Shown piece after piece: positions 1-8,418 of a DNA stretch of 37,570 bases. Where the stretch lies: the NCBI GenBank assembly GCA_003241285.1, contig QFOT01000004.1:1-37570 (forward strand). The letters are read 5' to 3'. Position 1 is the stretch's first letter, and each line of letters starts with the position of its first letter. Made by a program: the position numbers and the translations under genes. The notes beneath the pieces are model-generated. The model was not told the origin of the DNA and made no database searches. It saw only the letters and a list, made by a program, of their open reading frames with translations. This DNA is from Micavibrio aeruginosavorus. Its GTDB lineage: Bacteria > Pseudomonadota > Alphaproteobacteria > Micavibrionales > Micavibrionaceae.

Positions 1-2
1 TG

Positions 3-233
3 CTTGACCAAAAGGCGGATCTGGTTATTCCGGTGACCCTTATTCAGGGCAGGCTGGATATTGATGTGCCATGGCAGAAAGCGGAGGAAATAAAATCCGC
101 CCTGCCGCAGGCGCAGGTCGAAATTATTTATGTCGAGGACGGGGATCACCGCCTGTCGCGGCCACAGGATCTCGAGCTTATCGATAACGCCGTGGAAAAG
201 ATGACGGTTTTTCCCTACGCCGGGGGCGGTTGA
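3..233 (+). CDS. Alpha/beta hydrolase, C-terminal part (ABHD10-like)
   Basis: The window opens inside this gene. The frame is open from base 3 and closes with TGA at 231-233, leaving about 76 residues. The segment IQGRLDIDVPWQ followed by a strand and DGDHRLSRPQDLELI is the usual end of bacterial serine alpha/beta hydrolases related to ABHD10: the first Asp belongs to the acid loop and the His of GDHRLS is the expected catalytic His. The nucleophile elbow lies outside the window, so substrate cannot be judged. The tail overlaps the convergent membrane-protein gene by about 56 bases. Confidence 0.8.
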   Translation, partial: LDQKADLVIPVTLIQGRLDIDVPWQKAEEIKSALPQAQVEIIYVEDGDHRLSRPQDLELIDNAVEKMTVFPYAGGG

Positions 234-507
234 TCCATAATATAGCGGGCAGGGCGATGATCAGCCCGAGCAAAGCCGCTTCGGTGTGAAATAAAACCGT
301 CAAAAATTGCCGCCATAATGGATGGTCGATCGCCGCAGCGATTGTGTCGTGATAGGGCGTATAGTGCTGGATCAGGTAGCCGATTTGCGCAAAATGAAAG
401 CCTATACCGCCACTCGCCCAAATGAAAACATCGAATCCGAGCGCTAAAATCAGCGGCATCGCCCATAAAAGGCATAATTTCGGTCTTTTCAGCTTGGGCC
501 TAAACAT
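178..507 (-). CDS. Small two-segment membrane protein, unknown
   Basis: This is a 109-residue protein I do not recognise. A basic N-terminus (RPKLKRPK) is followed by a hydrophobic segment at about residues 12-31, a polar middle rich in His and Tyr, and a second hydrophobic segment at about 70-92. It ends in a strongly basic tail (RPRRREK...). The pattern suggests an inner-membrane protein with both ends in the cytoplasm. Its 3' end overlaps the hydrolase gene on the other strand by 56 bases, which is long for this compact genome, so the exact end or the gene itself could be questioned. Membrane-like composition over the whole length favours a real gene. Confidence 0.55.
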   Translation of the reverse strand: MFRPKLKRPKLCLLWAMPLILALGFDVFIWASGGIGFHFAQIGYLIQHYTPYHDTIAAAIDHPLWRQFLTVLFHTEAALLGLIIALPAILWINRPRRREKPSSFPRRYR

Positions 508-521
508 TTTGACATCATAGC

Positions 522-550
522 TTGAAAATTCTTCCTAAGCTAGGTAGGGT
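522..550 (+). promoter_or_regulatory. Candidate sigma70 promoter for tRNA-Ser
   Basis: TTGAAA at 522-527 and TAGGGT at 545-550 are separated by 17 bases and lie about 60 bases before the tRNA. A perfect TTGACA at 509-514 is also present but lacks a well-spaced -10. The assignment rests on sequence pattern only. Confidence 0.3.
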
Positions 551-613
551 CTGAGCCAGATTTTGGCCCGAAACGCTCAACCGCAATAGTTTCGGGACTT
601 ACCTCCGGTTTAA

Positions 614-703
614 GGAGCGGTGGCCGAGCGGTTGAAGGCGCACGATTGGAAATCGTGTATACGGTCAAACGTATCGAGGGTTCGAATCCCTCTCGCTCCG
701 CCA
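614..703 (+). tRNA. tRNA-Ser (anticodon GGA)
   Basis: This 90-nt type II tRNA has acceptor arms GGAGCGG and CCGCTCC (with discriminator G) and an encoded CCA at 701-703. The D-arm contains TGGCCGAGCGGTTGAAGGC. The anticodon stem is CACGA/TCGTG with loop TTGGAAA, placing anticodon GGA at 648-650, which reads UCC and UCU. A long variable arm, typical of serine tRNAs, precedes the T-arm GGTTCGAATCC. The convergent HD-domain gene ends only 3 bases beyond the CCA, so no integration footprint is seen. Confidence 0.97.
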
Positions 704-706
704 TTT

Positions 707-1348
707 TCATGATTTATGCAGCTCTACCTCCTTTTCAATTTGTGCAGCAAATTCTTTCATAAAGGCAACGCGGGCATGGCCGATTTCCCTGGCTTTATCC
801 GTATGTAGTGTTTCGGCGATGCGATAGAGTTTGATAAAGAAATGATCGAGGCCGTAGATTTTATCATTGGCTTCGCGGTTTTTGGCCAGAGGGTCTTCAT
901 TGTCAAATAAAGGTCGTTTTAAAATGCCGCTGACGGCAAAAGTGCGGGCAATACCGATGGCTCCCAAAGAATCGAGACGGTCGGCATCTTGCACGATCTT
1001 TGCCTCCAAAGTCTTAGGCTCAATATTTGCAGAAAAGCTATGGGCTTCAATCGCATGATGAATAGCGTTCAGATCTTCAGCCGTATAGCCGCAGTGTTGT
1101 AGCGACTGAACGGCATAATCTGCAGCATATAGAGAGGCTTTATGGCGGTTGGCATGGTCTTTGGGCAGATTAACGCAGTCATGCAGCCAGACCGCAGGCA
1201 AAACTATTTCTAATTTTCCCTTTTCAGCTTTGGATATTTCTTTGGCTGAGTTCACAACGCGCATAACATGAGCCATGTCATGGGACGGGTCGTCATTACT
1301 CTTCCAGGCATCTTCAAGAATCTGCTGGAAATGGATTTCATCTGTCAT
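707..1348 (-). CDS. HD-domain phosphohydrolase (YedJ-like)
   Basis: A 213-residue single-domain HD-superfamily hydrolase. The metal-binding set is visible: His23 in the SHDMAH motif, His56-Asp57 in WLHDCVN, the histidines around 97-103, and Asp121/Asp123 in VQDADRLDSLGA. Length and the DADRLDxLGAxGIARTF block match the uncharacterised YedJ group, which probably hydrolyses a phosphate ester or nucleotide; the substrate is unknown. The start overlaps the stop of the upstream greB-like gene by ATGA (1345-1348), so the two are translationally coupled and co-transcribed on the minus strand. It ends directly beside the tRNA-Ser gene. Confidence 0.88.
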   Translation of the reverse strand: MTDEIHFQQILEDAWKSNDDPSHDMAHVMRVVNSAKEISKAEKGKLEIVLPAVWLHDCVNLPKDHANRHKASLYAADYAVQSLQHCGYTAEDLNAIHHAIEAHSFSANIEPKTLEAKIVQDADRLDSLGAIGIARTFAVSGILKRPLFDNEDPLAKNREANDKIYGLDHFFIKLYRIAETLHTDKAREIGHARVAFMKEFAAQIEKEVELHKS

Positions 1349-1866
1349 GGTGCTATATATTCTATCTTGATAATTTCAATTGCCTCAACGCCGCTTTCGG
1401 TACGGACGCGCGCGGTATCGCCGACAGATTTCTTCATAAGAGCCAGCGCCACCGGGGATTGCCAGTTTATCTTGGACTGCGCCATATCTGCTTCATCAAC
1501 GCCCACCAGCTTGACGGTCAGTTCGCTGTCGTCCTCCCGGGCATAGGTGACCGTTGCCCCAAAGAAAACGCGGTCCAGCCCCTTTTGAAGTTTGGGATCA
1601 ACGATTTCCGCATCATCGAGGCGTTTGGTGAGATACCGCAGACGACGGTCAATCTCGCGCAGGCGCTTTTTGTTATAGAGATAATCGCCATTTTCTGAGC
1701 GGTCGCCATTGCCGGCCGCCCATGAAACGATTTCAACAATTCGGGGCCGCTCGACGCGAGTCAGATGTTCAAGCTCGGCGCTTAAGGTGGCATGACCTTC
1801 AGGCGTCATCAGGTTTTTGACTTGCGCCGCGCTTTCTACAATCTCGTCGTCATCAATTTCTGTCAT
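1345..1866 (-). CDS. greB: Transcription elongation factor GreB
   Basis: A 173-residue GreA/GreB-family protein that enters the RNA polymerase secondary channel and stimulates cleavage of the transcript in backtracked complexes. The N-terminal coiled coil covers about residues 20-95 and carries the acidic tip GDRSENGDY (Asp55, Glu58) that holds the catalytic magnesium. The following KKRLREIDRRLRYLTKRL is the GreB-type basic patch rather than the GreA form. The C-terminal FKBP-like domain covers about 100-170. An extra acidic N-terminal extension of about 15 residues (EIDDDEIVE) is unusual. The downstream HD hydrolase starts within its stop codon. Confidence 0.92.
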   Translation of the reverse strand: MTEIDDDEIVESAAQVKNLMTPEGHATLSAELEHLTRVERPRIVEIVSWAAGNGDRSENGDYLYNKKRLREIDRRLRYLTKRLDDAEIVDPKLQKGLDRVFFGATVTYAREDDSELTVKLVGVDEADMAQSKINWQSPVALALMKKSVGDTARVRTESGVEAIEIIKIEYIAP

Positions 1867-1951
1867 GGAGGCAAATTAACAGGCAGGGGCAGTTTCACAA
1901 TGGAAATTAAACATCTATATATAAAAGACTGCTCATTGAACGGAAGAATTT

Positions 1952-4891
1952 ATGAAAAAAGCGGCCCTTGTCTCAGCTAGTGAATCAAACACCTATGTAG
2001 GTGATATCGAAAACAGGGTCATGTCCCGGTATTGCGAAATAGCCGCGAAAAGTGACCCGGACGGAGTCGATCTCTTAAGACGAAAGCTCAGCCTCCAGCC
2101 GAGCAACCTGCCTTCTGCCGAGCCGCGAAAAGTCAAGAACCAGCGGATGAAAGAATATTTGCAGCTATGGGAAGATTTAGGCGACGAACAGCGGCTGAAA
2201 CTGGCCTCACATGATGCAAAATTGAATCATATCGCGCGGCTGATGCGCAATATTGGCACAACGGAAGTCGTTCAGGCCCATAATAAAATCAAGGCAACGA
2301 CAGCGGGATCGTTCGATTATGTCCTGCGGCGATTTCGCGAAGAAGGTGTGACGGCCCGTCAATTACAAAGATTTATCGATGAGAACGCAGTAGCCTGGTT
2401 CAGCTTGACAGGACATCCGACCAATCCGACGACGGTTGAATATACAAAAGCGCAGATCGAACTGGCGCGGGTGATTGCGGATACAAAAGCAAATAGCGCG
2501 GATCTTGATAAGGCTCTTGATGCGCTTGCCGGAACCCCGATCATTGGAGAACGTAAAACGCCAATCGATGAAGCAGAGGAAATCATCGCAACGCTCCATG
2601 TCATTTATGATACGGCACTCTCCCATAAAAATCTTTTTGAAGAATCACTTTTCACCCATGGCTATACGCAAGAGGGTGTAAAAATTAATCGTCCCTTGAT
2701 TGTCCCTTGCGCATGGACGCTCGGTGACGGGGATGGAAATCCAAGCCTGACCGCTGAGGTTTTGCGTGACGGTATACAATTACACCGCCAGCACATCGCC
2801 CGGCGTTATGAGCAAAGCTGTGATGAGATTTCCAAACGCTTGAATGATAAGGAATTGGCTGCAGAGCTTGATAAAATAAAAACTGATATTGGAAGATTTT
2901 CTTTCAAGGAACCGGAAGATCTCATTGCCCGTATAGAGGCGCTGTCCCAGAAGGCGGAAATTTCTGAATCCCGCGCGCTGTGCGATTTATCCTATCTGGT
3001 AAAATGTTTCAGGCTGGGCTTCGCCACGATCGACATTCGCCATAACGCTATCGAGATCATGGAAACAATTCATACGCTTGGCGCGCTGCATAGTGAAGAC
3101 CTGAAAAATTTCGGGCTGGATCAAATGGAAGTTCTCCTGACCCAGTGGCTGGCTGATGATAAAATTCTAGGCACGTTTTCAAATATAAGAGTGGAAGATT
3201 TCTTATCTGCTGACGATGAAGCCGGTGCACGAATTTTCGGACGTCTGCAGGTGATCGGAAAAAATCCCGATATGTGCGATAAGTTGATTATCGCTGAGAC
3301 GACGCATCCGGCGCATGCGCTGGCCGCTTTATTGCTTCTCAAGATTACCGGAAATAAGGTCGGGGAAGAGGGAAGCCGGATCGATATCACGATATTGTCC
3401 GAATCCGTCAAGGATTTAATGAGGCTGGGTAATACTCTGGAGGATTTGCTGGAAAATGAGAATTTCCGCCGTCATGCCGTCAGCCGCAAGCGTCTTTTGG
3501 TGATGATTGCCAAATCAGATACGACACGGCAGGACGGGCGAGGCGAGGCGGAATATATGCAATATGAAACCGCTGTCGATATTTATCGGGTCGCTGACAA
3601 GATGCGCAGAAAATATCCGGAACTGGATAAAGTGAAAACTTCCATCAAGAATGGAGGCGGTCATGCGCTACAGCGCGGTGGTGGCCGCGTTACCGAGATC
3701 GCGGCACTGCATGGTCGGGCGGCAGCCGATGCGCGGGTGACAGATTGCGGGCCATCTACGCTGACTATACAAGGGGAACAACTGACTATTCTTTTTTGTC
3801 CGGGAAAAGTCGCGATCGGTACGCTGGAAGCGTTCGTTGCACAAAATCTTTACACCAAAGCGGGAGTGCGCGGCGAGATGCCGGTGCCACGCTTCGGCAA
3901 GAATATAAACAAGCAATATGCCCAAGGAGATGCATGGCTCTATGCCAAGACGGCCGGCAGCGCATTCGATCGTTTTACAAAGAAAAGCGATGCAATCGAT
4001 CATCTTTTGATCCATGCGCCCTGGCTTGCAATGAAAGCGGGAAATGTATCCTCGCGTCCGGCCAAGCGCGGTGAGAAAGCTGTTGAGCCGGGTATTACGC
4101 CTTTTGAAGCCAAGGGCGAAGATCCGAAAGCTTTGCAGGGCAGGGCTATATCAGGCGAACGCCTGACCGCGCATGCCTGCCTGCCGATATTTTCTGTGCT
4201 GGGTTTGGTGGAAGCGATGGAAGTCGTGCGCAGCCGAAGCCGTGTGCGCGAAAACCCCCATAAATATGGCGAAGCGCTACACCATTTATATAGAGCCCAT
4301 AAAATTCACCGCGATGGCGCAAGGGTAACAATCAACGCTGTCGTTATGGCTGATTTTGATATTGCGTGGCCGCTGCTGACAGGAAAAATCCGTCCATCAC
4401 CCAAGCAAGTTGCCGAGCTGGCGGTAGAATTTAATCCCGAACAGGAGGCCAACGCGGAAACAACGCTGGCTTTTCTGGAAGAATATTTTTTGGAAGTCGA
4501 AAAACTTTCTTTTGAAATGGTATCGGGACAGAAAGCGCCGAAGGTTTTCAAGATGGGGGATGCTCTTCGCATTTTGTGGCCAGAACTGGCTGAGCAGGTC
4601 GCACTACGCGATCAGGGCGCGGAATTTGCTCGTGTAATAGAATGCTACCGAACCCGGCAATTCGACAAGCGCGGTGATCAGCCTCTTAGCGAAATTGAAT
4701 TCAGGATCACGCAGGCGCTCTATGCGTCTGCCAATGTTGTCAATGCGCCGGTCGGTATTCTGGCGACACGAACGAGACTGGAGCCTGTTAACGAATTTAA
4801 ATCAGGACGTAAGACAAAGCTGATGCGCCCAAAGAGCTTCAGCGAGGCTGAAGTGCATGAGTTTTTAAAGATTCCTGCCGCCCTGCAATAA
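1952..4891 (+). CDS. Divergent phosphoenolpyruvate carboxylase-like protein
   Basis: A 979-residue protein aligning along its length with bacterial PEP carboxylase, which makes oxaloacetate from PEP and bicarbonate. Recognisable blocks are LTGHPTN (residues 153-159, where E. coli has LTAHPTE with essential His138), WTLGDGDGNPSLT (about 255-267), IDIRH (about 360), ILSESVKDL (481-489, metal-site region), TIQGEQ, and SSRPAKR near residue 700. Several catalytic stretches differ. The E. coli YSDSAKDAG loop reads KSDTTRQDG (521-529), the HGRGG loop with His579/Arg581 reads KNGGG followed by HALQRGGG (567-578), and the protein lacks the invariant C-terminal QNTG, ending in AALQ. It may be an active divergent enzyme or a repurposed homologue. 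The start has a GGAAG ribosome site 5 bases upstream. It stands alone as a transcription unit. Confidence 0.8.
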   Translation: MKKAALVSASESNTYVGDIENRVMSRYCEIAAKSDPDGVDLLRRKLSLQPSNLPSAEPRKVKNQRMKEYLQLWEDLGDEQRLKLASHDAKLNHIARLMRNIGTTEVVQAHNKIKATTAGSFDYVLRRFREEGVTARQLQRFIDENAVAWFSLTGHPTNPTTVEYTKAQIELARVIADTKANSADLDKALDALAGTPIIGERKTPIDEAEEIIATLHVIYDTALSHKNLFEESLFTHGYTQEGVKINRPLIVPCAWTLGDGDGNPSLTAEVLRDGIQLHRQHIARRYEQSCDEISKRLNDKELAAELDKIKTDIGRFSFKEPEDLIARIEALSQKAEISESRALCDLSYLVKCFRLGFATIDIRHNAIEIMETIHTLGALHSEDLKNFGLDQMEVLLTQWLADDKILGTFSNIRVEDFLSADDEAGARIFGRLQVIGKNPDMCDKLIIAETTHPAHALAALLLLKITGNKVGEEGSRIDITILSESVKDLMRLGNTLEDLLENENFRRHAVSRKRLLVMIAKSDTTRQDGRGEAEYMQYETAVDIYRVADKMRRKYPELDKVKTSIKNGGGHALQRGGGRVTEIAALHGRAAADARVTDCGPSTLTIQGEQLTILFCPGKVAIGTLEAFVAQNLYTKAGVRGEMPVPRFGKNINKQYAQGDAWLYAKTAGSAFDRFTKKSDAIDHLLIHAPWLAMKAGNVSSRPAKRGEKAVEPGITPFEAKGEDPKALQGRAISGERLTAHACLPIFSVLGLVEAMEVVRSRSRVRENPHKYGEALHHLYRAHKIHRDGARVTINAVVMADFDIAWPLLTGKIRPSPKQVAELAVEFNPEQEANAETTLAFLEEYFLEVEKLSFEMVSGQKAPKVFKMGDALRILWPELAEQVALRDQGAEFARVIECYRTRQFDKRGDQPLSEIEFRITQALYASANVVNAPVGILATRTRLEPVNEFKSGRKTKLMRPKSFSEAEVHEFLKIPAALQ

Positions 4892-4952
4892 ATATTCGTG
4901 ATATTTCTGGATTTACTCTATAAGGCAGTTTGAAATTAAAAGGATCAAGAAA

Positions 4953-5156
4953 ATGGCGACCGGTCAGGCGATAATGTTCAAAGCGGATAAAGGATACGGG
5001 TTTATCAAACCTGATGACGACAGCAAAAATGTTTATGTACATATTTCATCTTTACAAGAATCGGGTTTAAGCGGTTTGGAAGAAGGACAAAAAGTCAGTT
5101 ACGATTTGCATACTCAAGATGACAAAATTTCAGCGGTTAATATCAAGCTGATTTAA
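4953..5156 (+). CDS. Cold shock domain protein
   Basis: A 67-residue single cold-shock domain that binds single-stranded RNA or DNA. RNP1 is KGYGFI (13-18) and RNP2 is VYVHIS (27-32). The usual VKWFN strand is replaced by AIMFKADKG, so the conserved Trp is missing and one stacking aromatic comes from Phe9. An AAGGA ribosome site precedes the ATG. The gene abuts dusB with no intervening base (TAA then ATG at 5157), making it the first gene of an RNA-related operon. Confidence 0.92.
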   Translation: MATGQAIMFKADKGYGFIKPDDDSKNVYVHISSLQESGLSGLEEGQKVSYDLHTQDDKISAVNIKLI

Positions 5157-6137
5157 ATGGGCTTTGCGCTGGGATCCGTTCAGATAGAGGAGCCTGTTTT
5201 TCTTGCTCCGATGGCGGGGGTGACGGATTCGCCGTTTCGTCGCCTTGTGAAAAGTTTTGGCGCAGGTCTGGTTTGTTCCGAGATGATTGCCAGTCGGCCC
5301 ATGGTAGAACAGGCACGCAGGAAAAAATTTTCTGCTTCCGATTATAATCAGGAATTTCCCCTTGTCGTACAAATAGCCGGATGTGAAGCCGATCTTATGG
5401 CGGAGGCTGCAAAAATAAACGCCGATCGCGGCGCGGCAATCATCGACATTAATTTCGGCTGCCCGGTTAAAAAAATAGTCAACGGTTCCGGTGGCTCTGC
5501 CTTAATGCGCGACGAGAAACTGGCAACAGAAATTATCGAAGCAGTTGTCAGGTCCGTCAGTATTCCTGTTACGGTTAAAATGCGGCTGGGGTGGGATGAC
5601 CAGACAATCAACGCGCCGTCCCTCGCCAAAAAGGCCGAAGATATAGGTGTGAAGATGATCACCGTACATGGCCGTACCAGATGCCAGTTGTATAATGGCT
5701 CTGCGGACTGGATAAAAGTTGGCCAAGTTAAAGACGCAGTAAAGATTCCGGTCATCGTCAATGGCGATATTGTTTCAGTGCCGTCGGCGAAGGAGGCGCT
5801 CCGTCTGTCGGGCGCAGACGGTGTAATGATCGGGCGCGGCGCATTCGGTAGACCTTGGCTGGTGAGCCAGATTATAGCGGGGCTTAAAGGTGAGAATGCG
5901 GCAGATCCAAAGCTATCCGAATTATACGATATTATATTTTCTCATTATAATGCCATTATTGAGTGTCACGGCAATTCCGGAGTCGGAATAGCGCGCAAAC
6001 ACATAGGCTGGTATTTAAGGGACTTGCCGGCTTCTGATAAAGTGAGAAGCGAAATAAACGCGCTCGGCAGTCCGGAAGATGTAAAACATAAACTCAAAGA
6101 GTATTTTGATCAAATGACAGAGAAGGAATATGTATGA
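5157..6137 (+). CDS. dusB: tRNA-dihydrouridine synthase (DusB family)
   Basis: A 326-residue FMN-dependent enzyme that reduces uridines in the tRNA D-loop. The N-terminal TIM barrel shows APMAGVTDSPFRRL at 17-30, the catalytic Cys102 in INFGCPVKKI, MRLGWDD, the HGRTR phosphate-binding segment, and NGDI followed by DGVMIGRGAFGRPW for FMN phosphate. The C-terminal helical domain binds tRNA. Length fits the family. It follows the cold shock gene with zero gap and overlaps the thioesterase by ATGA, so translation of all three is probably coupled. In many alphaproteobacteria dusB heads an ntrBC operon; no such genes follow here. Confidence 0.95.
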   Translation: MGFALGSVQIEEPVFLAPMAGVTDSPFRRLVKSFGAGLVCSEMIASRPMVEQARRKKFSASDYNQEFPLVVQIAGCEADLMAEAAKINADRGAAIIDINFGCPVKKIVNGSGGSALMRDEKLATEIIEAVVRSVSIPVTVKMRLGWDDQTINAPSLAKKAEDIGVKMITVHGRTRCQLYNGSADWIKVGQVKDAVKIPVIVNGDIVSVPSAKEALRLSGADGVMIGRGAFGRPWLVSQIIAGLKGENAADPKLSELYDIIFSHYNAIIECHGNSGVGIARKHIGWYLRDLPASDKVRSEINALGSPEDVKHKLKEYFDQMTEKEYV

Positions 6138-6550
6138 GCGATCATTTCGAAAAGTCTACCTATCCGCTTCTGATTATCGAGCGGCATCTGGATACATTCG
6201 GTCATGTCAATAACGCGACATATCTTGAGATATTGGAAGAAGCACGTTGGGCCTATATTGATTCAAAAGGCTACGGCATCAATAAAATCCGCGAGAGCGG
6301 GCAAGGACCGACCATTCTTGAATGGAATATAAAATTTCTGAAAGAAATTCGGCTGCGTGAGAAGATCACAATTGAAACGCAGACGTTGTCTTATGACAGA
6401 AAGATCGGACGGATGCAGCAAACTATCCTGAATGAAAAAGGTGAAACTTGTTGTGAAGCTATTATGGTGTTTGGCCTATTTGATACAACGGAACGTAAAT
6501 TGATATTGCCGACGCCGGAATGGCTGCAGGCTATCGGGCAGCAAGAGTAA
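6134..6550 (+). CDS. Acyl-CoA thioesterase, 4HBT hotdog family
   Basis: A 138-residue hotdog-fold thioesterase expected to hydrolyse acyl-CoA thioesters in the cytoplasm. The signature HLDTFGHVNNATYLEILEEAR (about residues 18-38) contains the family Asp and the HVNN turn. WNIKFLKEIRLREKITIET matches the second conserved hotdog strand pair. Its ATG overlaps the dusB stop (6134-6137). The stop codon ends exactly one base before the end of the convergent small gene on the other strand. The chain-length preference cannot be read from sequence. Confidence 0.9.
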   Translation: MSDHFEKSTYPLLIIERHLDTFGHVNNATYLEILEEARWAYIDSKGYGINKIRESGQGPTILEWNIKFLKEIRLREKITIETQTLSYDRKIGRMQQTILNEKGETCCEAIMVFGLFDTTERKLILPTPEWLQAIGQQE

Positions 6551-6826
6551 TTATTTTTTCTTCCATATTCGAAAATCGCTCATCTGCCCGGTTAATTCAC
6601 GAAGCTGGTCCATCGACGCTTTACAGTCTGGAAAATCGACGCCATCGAAGACAGGTTTTACCTTGATACCGATCTTCTCATAAAAGCCATAAACTGGAAC
6701 GCTGAAATCGGTTTTCTTCGGCGTTTCATATTTGGCGAATTCCTCGCCATCGATATAGATCGTGAGGACATGCTTGACGTATTTGTTTTCGCCCGTTTTT
6801 GTGTAATCAAAATGAATGTCAGGCAT
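6551..6826 (-). CDS. Small conserved-looking hypothetical protein
   Basis: A 91-residue soluble protein of mixed beta character (HVLTIYIDGEEFAKYETPK, GIKVKPVFDGVDFPDC) with no signal peptide and a basic end (RIWKKK). I do not recognise a family. The start overlaps the stop of the PLD-family lipoprotein by one base (TAATG at 6826), so the two form an operon and the product may serve it or simply share its transcript. Its end abuts the thioesterase stop on the opposite strand without a spare base. Confidence 0.65.
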   Translation of the reverse strand: MPDIHFDYTKTGENKYVKHVLTIYIDGEEFAKYETPKKTDFSVPVYGFYEKIGIKVKPVFDGVDFPDCKASMDQLRELTGQMSDFRIWKKK

Positions 6827-8409
6827 TATAATTGGTCTTCAACAGGCAGGAGTGTGACGAGGAAGTTCTGGATATTGCGCCAGACACCGGCATGAGGTTC
6901 GTGGCTGTAGCGGAGTTTCTGTCCCTTTTCGATGCCTTGCCATCTCAATTCATCTCCTGACTTATCCAGCATGAGTTGATAGCTGACATCGGGCTGGATA
7001 GATTTCTCAAACATTGTATGAAGCTGCTGAGATATTTCCTTGTTGTGAATCACAACAGCCATTTCGGTATTCAGCTGTACCGAGCGGGGGTCAAGGTTAA
7101 ACGAGCCAATAATCGCATGTTCCTTGTCAATGATATAGGCCTTTGAATGCAGTCCTGCGCGTGGTGGCTGTGATCGGCCCAGAAGGCGCTGGCGGGATTT
7201 TTTCTGACCGACAGGAATGAATTCGTGAAGGTCGACGCCGCGCCTTAACAGATCGATCCGGTAGGGAGCGTAACCGGAATGAACCGCGACGACATCAGTA
7301 GATGCAAGAGAATTCGTCAGGACGCGTACATCAACGCCGCGGTCTTCCAGTCCCCCGAGCCACTCCACGCCTTGCTCCGTGGGAACAAAATAAGCAGAAA
7401 TAATAGCAAACTCTTTTGTCGCACCATTCAGGAGAGATAAAATCTCTTTGAGCGGCTCGCTCTCATTGCTGCTCGTTGGACGCACAACTTTAAGCGGATC
7501 ATCCGCGGCCAGTTCAGCTTTTGCCCAGATCAACGATAAGTCGGGGTCGCTCAGTATTTCCGGCAGGCTCGAGGCAAGCTGCCGCCGCTGCTTGGGATCT
7601 TTCGCTTGCCTGTCCCAGTTTTCTTTCAGCTTGCTACGCAATTCGCTGGTTTTGCCTTCGTTATGCTCTGTTTCATAAACAGCGCTGACGGGAAAAGAAT
7701 TTCGGTCATTCCAGTATTCATCAAAGCTTTTTGACAGGTCGTTTGTAATGGGGCCTGCCGTCAGGAGATCGATATCCTTGAATTCAAAGTCCTGATCCGC
7801 ATCGAAATATTCATCGCTTAAATTTCGCCCGCCCATAATCGCCATCTGGTTATCGGCAATCAGGACTTTATTATGCATGCGCTTATTGGCATGGCCCAGA
7901 TCTGTAAAGACGGTCTGCACCTTTGCCCAAGGCGACTGATCCTTTGTCATGAGAGGATTGAAGACGCGAATTTGAATATTCTCAATGCCATCAAAAGCAA
8001 GCAAGGCTTCTTTCATGTCACTGACGGTAAAACTGTCAACCAGAAGCCTGACCCGCACGCCGCGCTGTGCTGCCCTGATCAAAGCTTCCATCATTAAATT
8101 CGATGTGGCATCTCCTGCAATGGCATAATATTGCAAATCGACGGATTTTTCAGCGAGGCGTACCAAAGCAAGGCGAGCAATTAAAGACTGGCTGCCGCGA
8201 TCGTAAATGTGAAAGCCCGACTGGCCGGGATTCTTAGACACCGCTTCCTTTAAATGGCTGCCGAGTGCGGTTTGTGTAGTTTGGAGAATGGCAGTAGAAG
8301 GTGTGCGGGGATATTGGGTAGCGTCGGGCCTGGCGCGGCTTATGCTTGTGCAGCCGACAATAAGCATGACCAGCAGCAGGCTGGTGACAGATTTTGTTTT
8401 AAATTTCAT
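6826..8409 (-). CDS. PLD-family lipoprotein, ClsC/YmdC-like cardiolipin synthase
   Basis: A 527-residue phospholipase D superfamily protein with two HKD motifs: His179-Lys181-Asp186 (HNKVLIADNQMAIMGGRN) and His421-Lys423-Asp428 (HSKAYIIDKEHAIIGSFN, followed by LDPRS). The two halves and the GGRNLSDEYFD and SFNLDPRS segments resemble ClsC (YmdC), which forms cardiolipin from phosphatidylglycerol and phosphatidylethanolamine. Unlike ClsC it starts with a lipoprotein signal, hydrophobic residues 8-19 and lipobox IVGC with Cys20, so it is probably anchored to a membrane from the periplasmic side. E. coli ClsC works with YmdB; no YmdB homologue is adjacent, and the partner gene here is an unrelated 91-residue protein. 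Confidence 0.85.
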   Translation of the reverse strand: MKFKTKSVTSLLLVMLIVGCTSISRARPDATQYPRTPSTAILQTTQTALGSHLKEAVSKNPGQSGFHIYDRGSQSLIARLALVRLAEKSVDLQYYAIAGDATSNLMMEALIRAAQRGVRVRLLVDSFTVSDMKEALLAFDGIENIQIRVFNPLMTKDQSPWAKVQTVFTDLGHANKRMHNKVLIADNQMAIMGGRNLSDEYFDADQDFEFKDIDLLTAGPITNDLSKSFDEYWNDRNSFPVSAVYETEHNEGKTSELRSKLKENWDRQAKDPKQRRQLASSLPEILSDPDLSLIWAKAELAADDPLKVVRPTSSNESEPLKEILSLLNGATKEFAIISAYFVPTEQGVEWLGGLEDRGVDVRVLTNSLASTDVVAVHSGYAPYRIDLLRRGVDLHEFIPVGQKKSRQRLLGRSQPPRAGLHSKAYIIDKEHAIIGSFNLDPRSVQLNTEMAVVIHNKEISQQLHTMFEKSIQPDVSYQLMLDKSGDELRWQGIEKGQKLRYSHEPHAGVWRNIQNFLVTLLPVEDQL

Positions 8410-8418
8410 TTCAAATAA

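Noticed and set aside
614..703. tRNA-Ser as an integration site for a mobile element
   Set aside because: A housekeeping-type gene ends 4 bases after the CCA, and there is no integrase or repeated 3' end of the tRNA within the window.
1459..1739. Open frames on both strands inside the greB gene
   Set aside because: They are shadow frames of a well-supported gene and have no protein features of their own.
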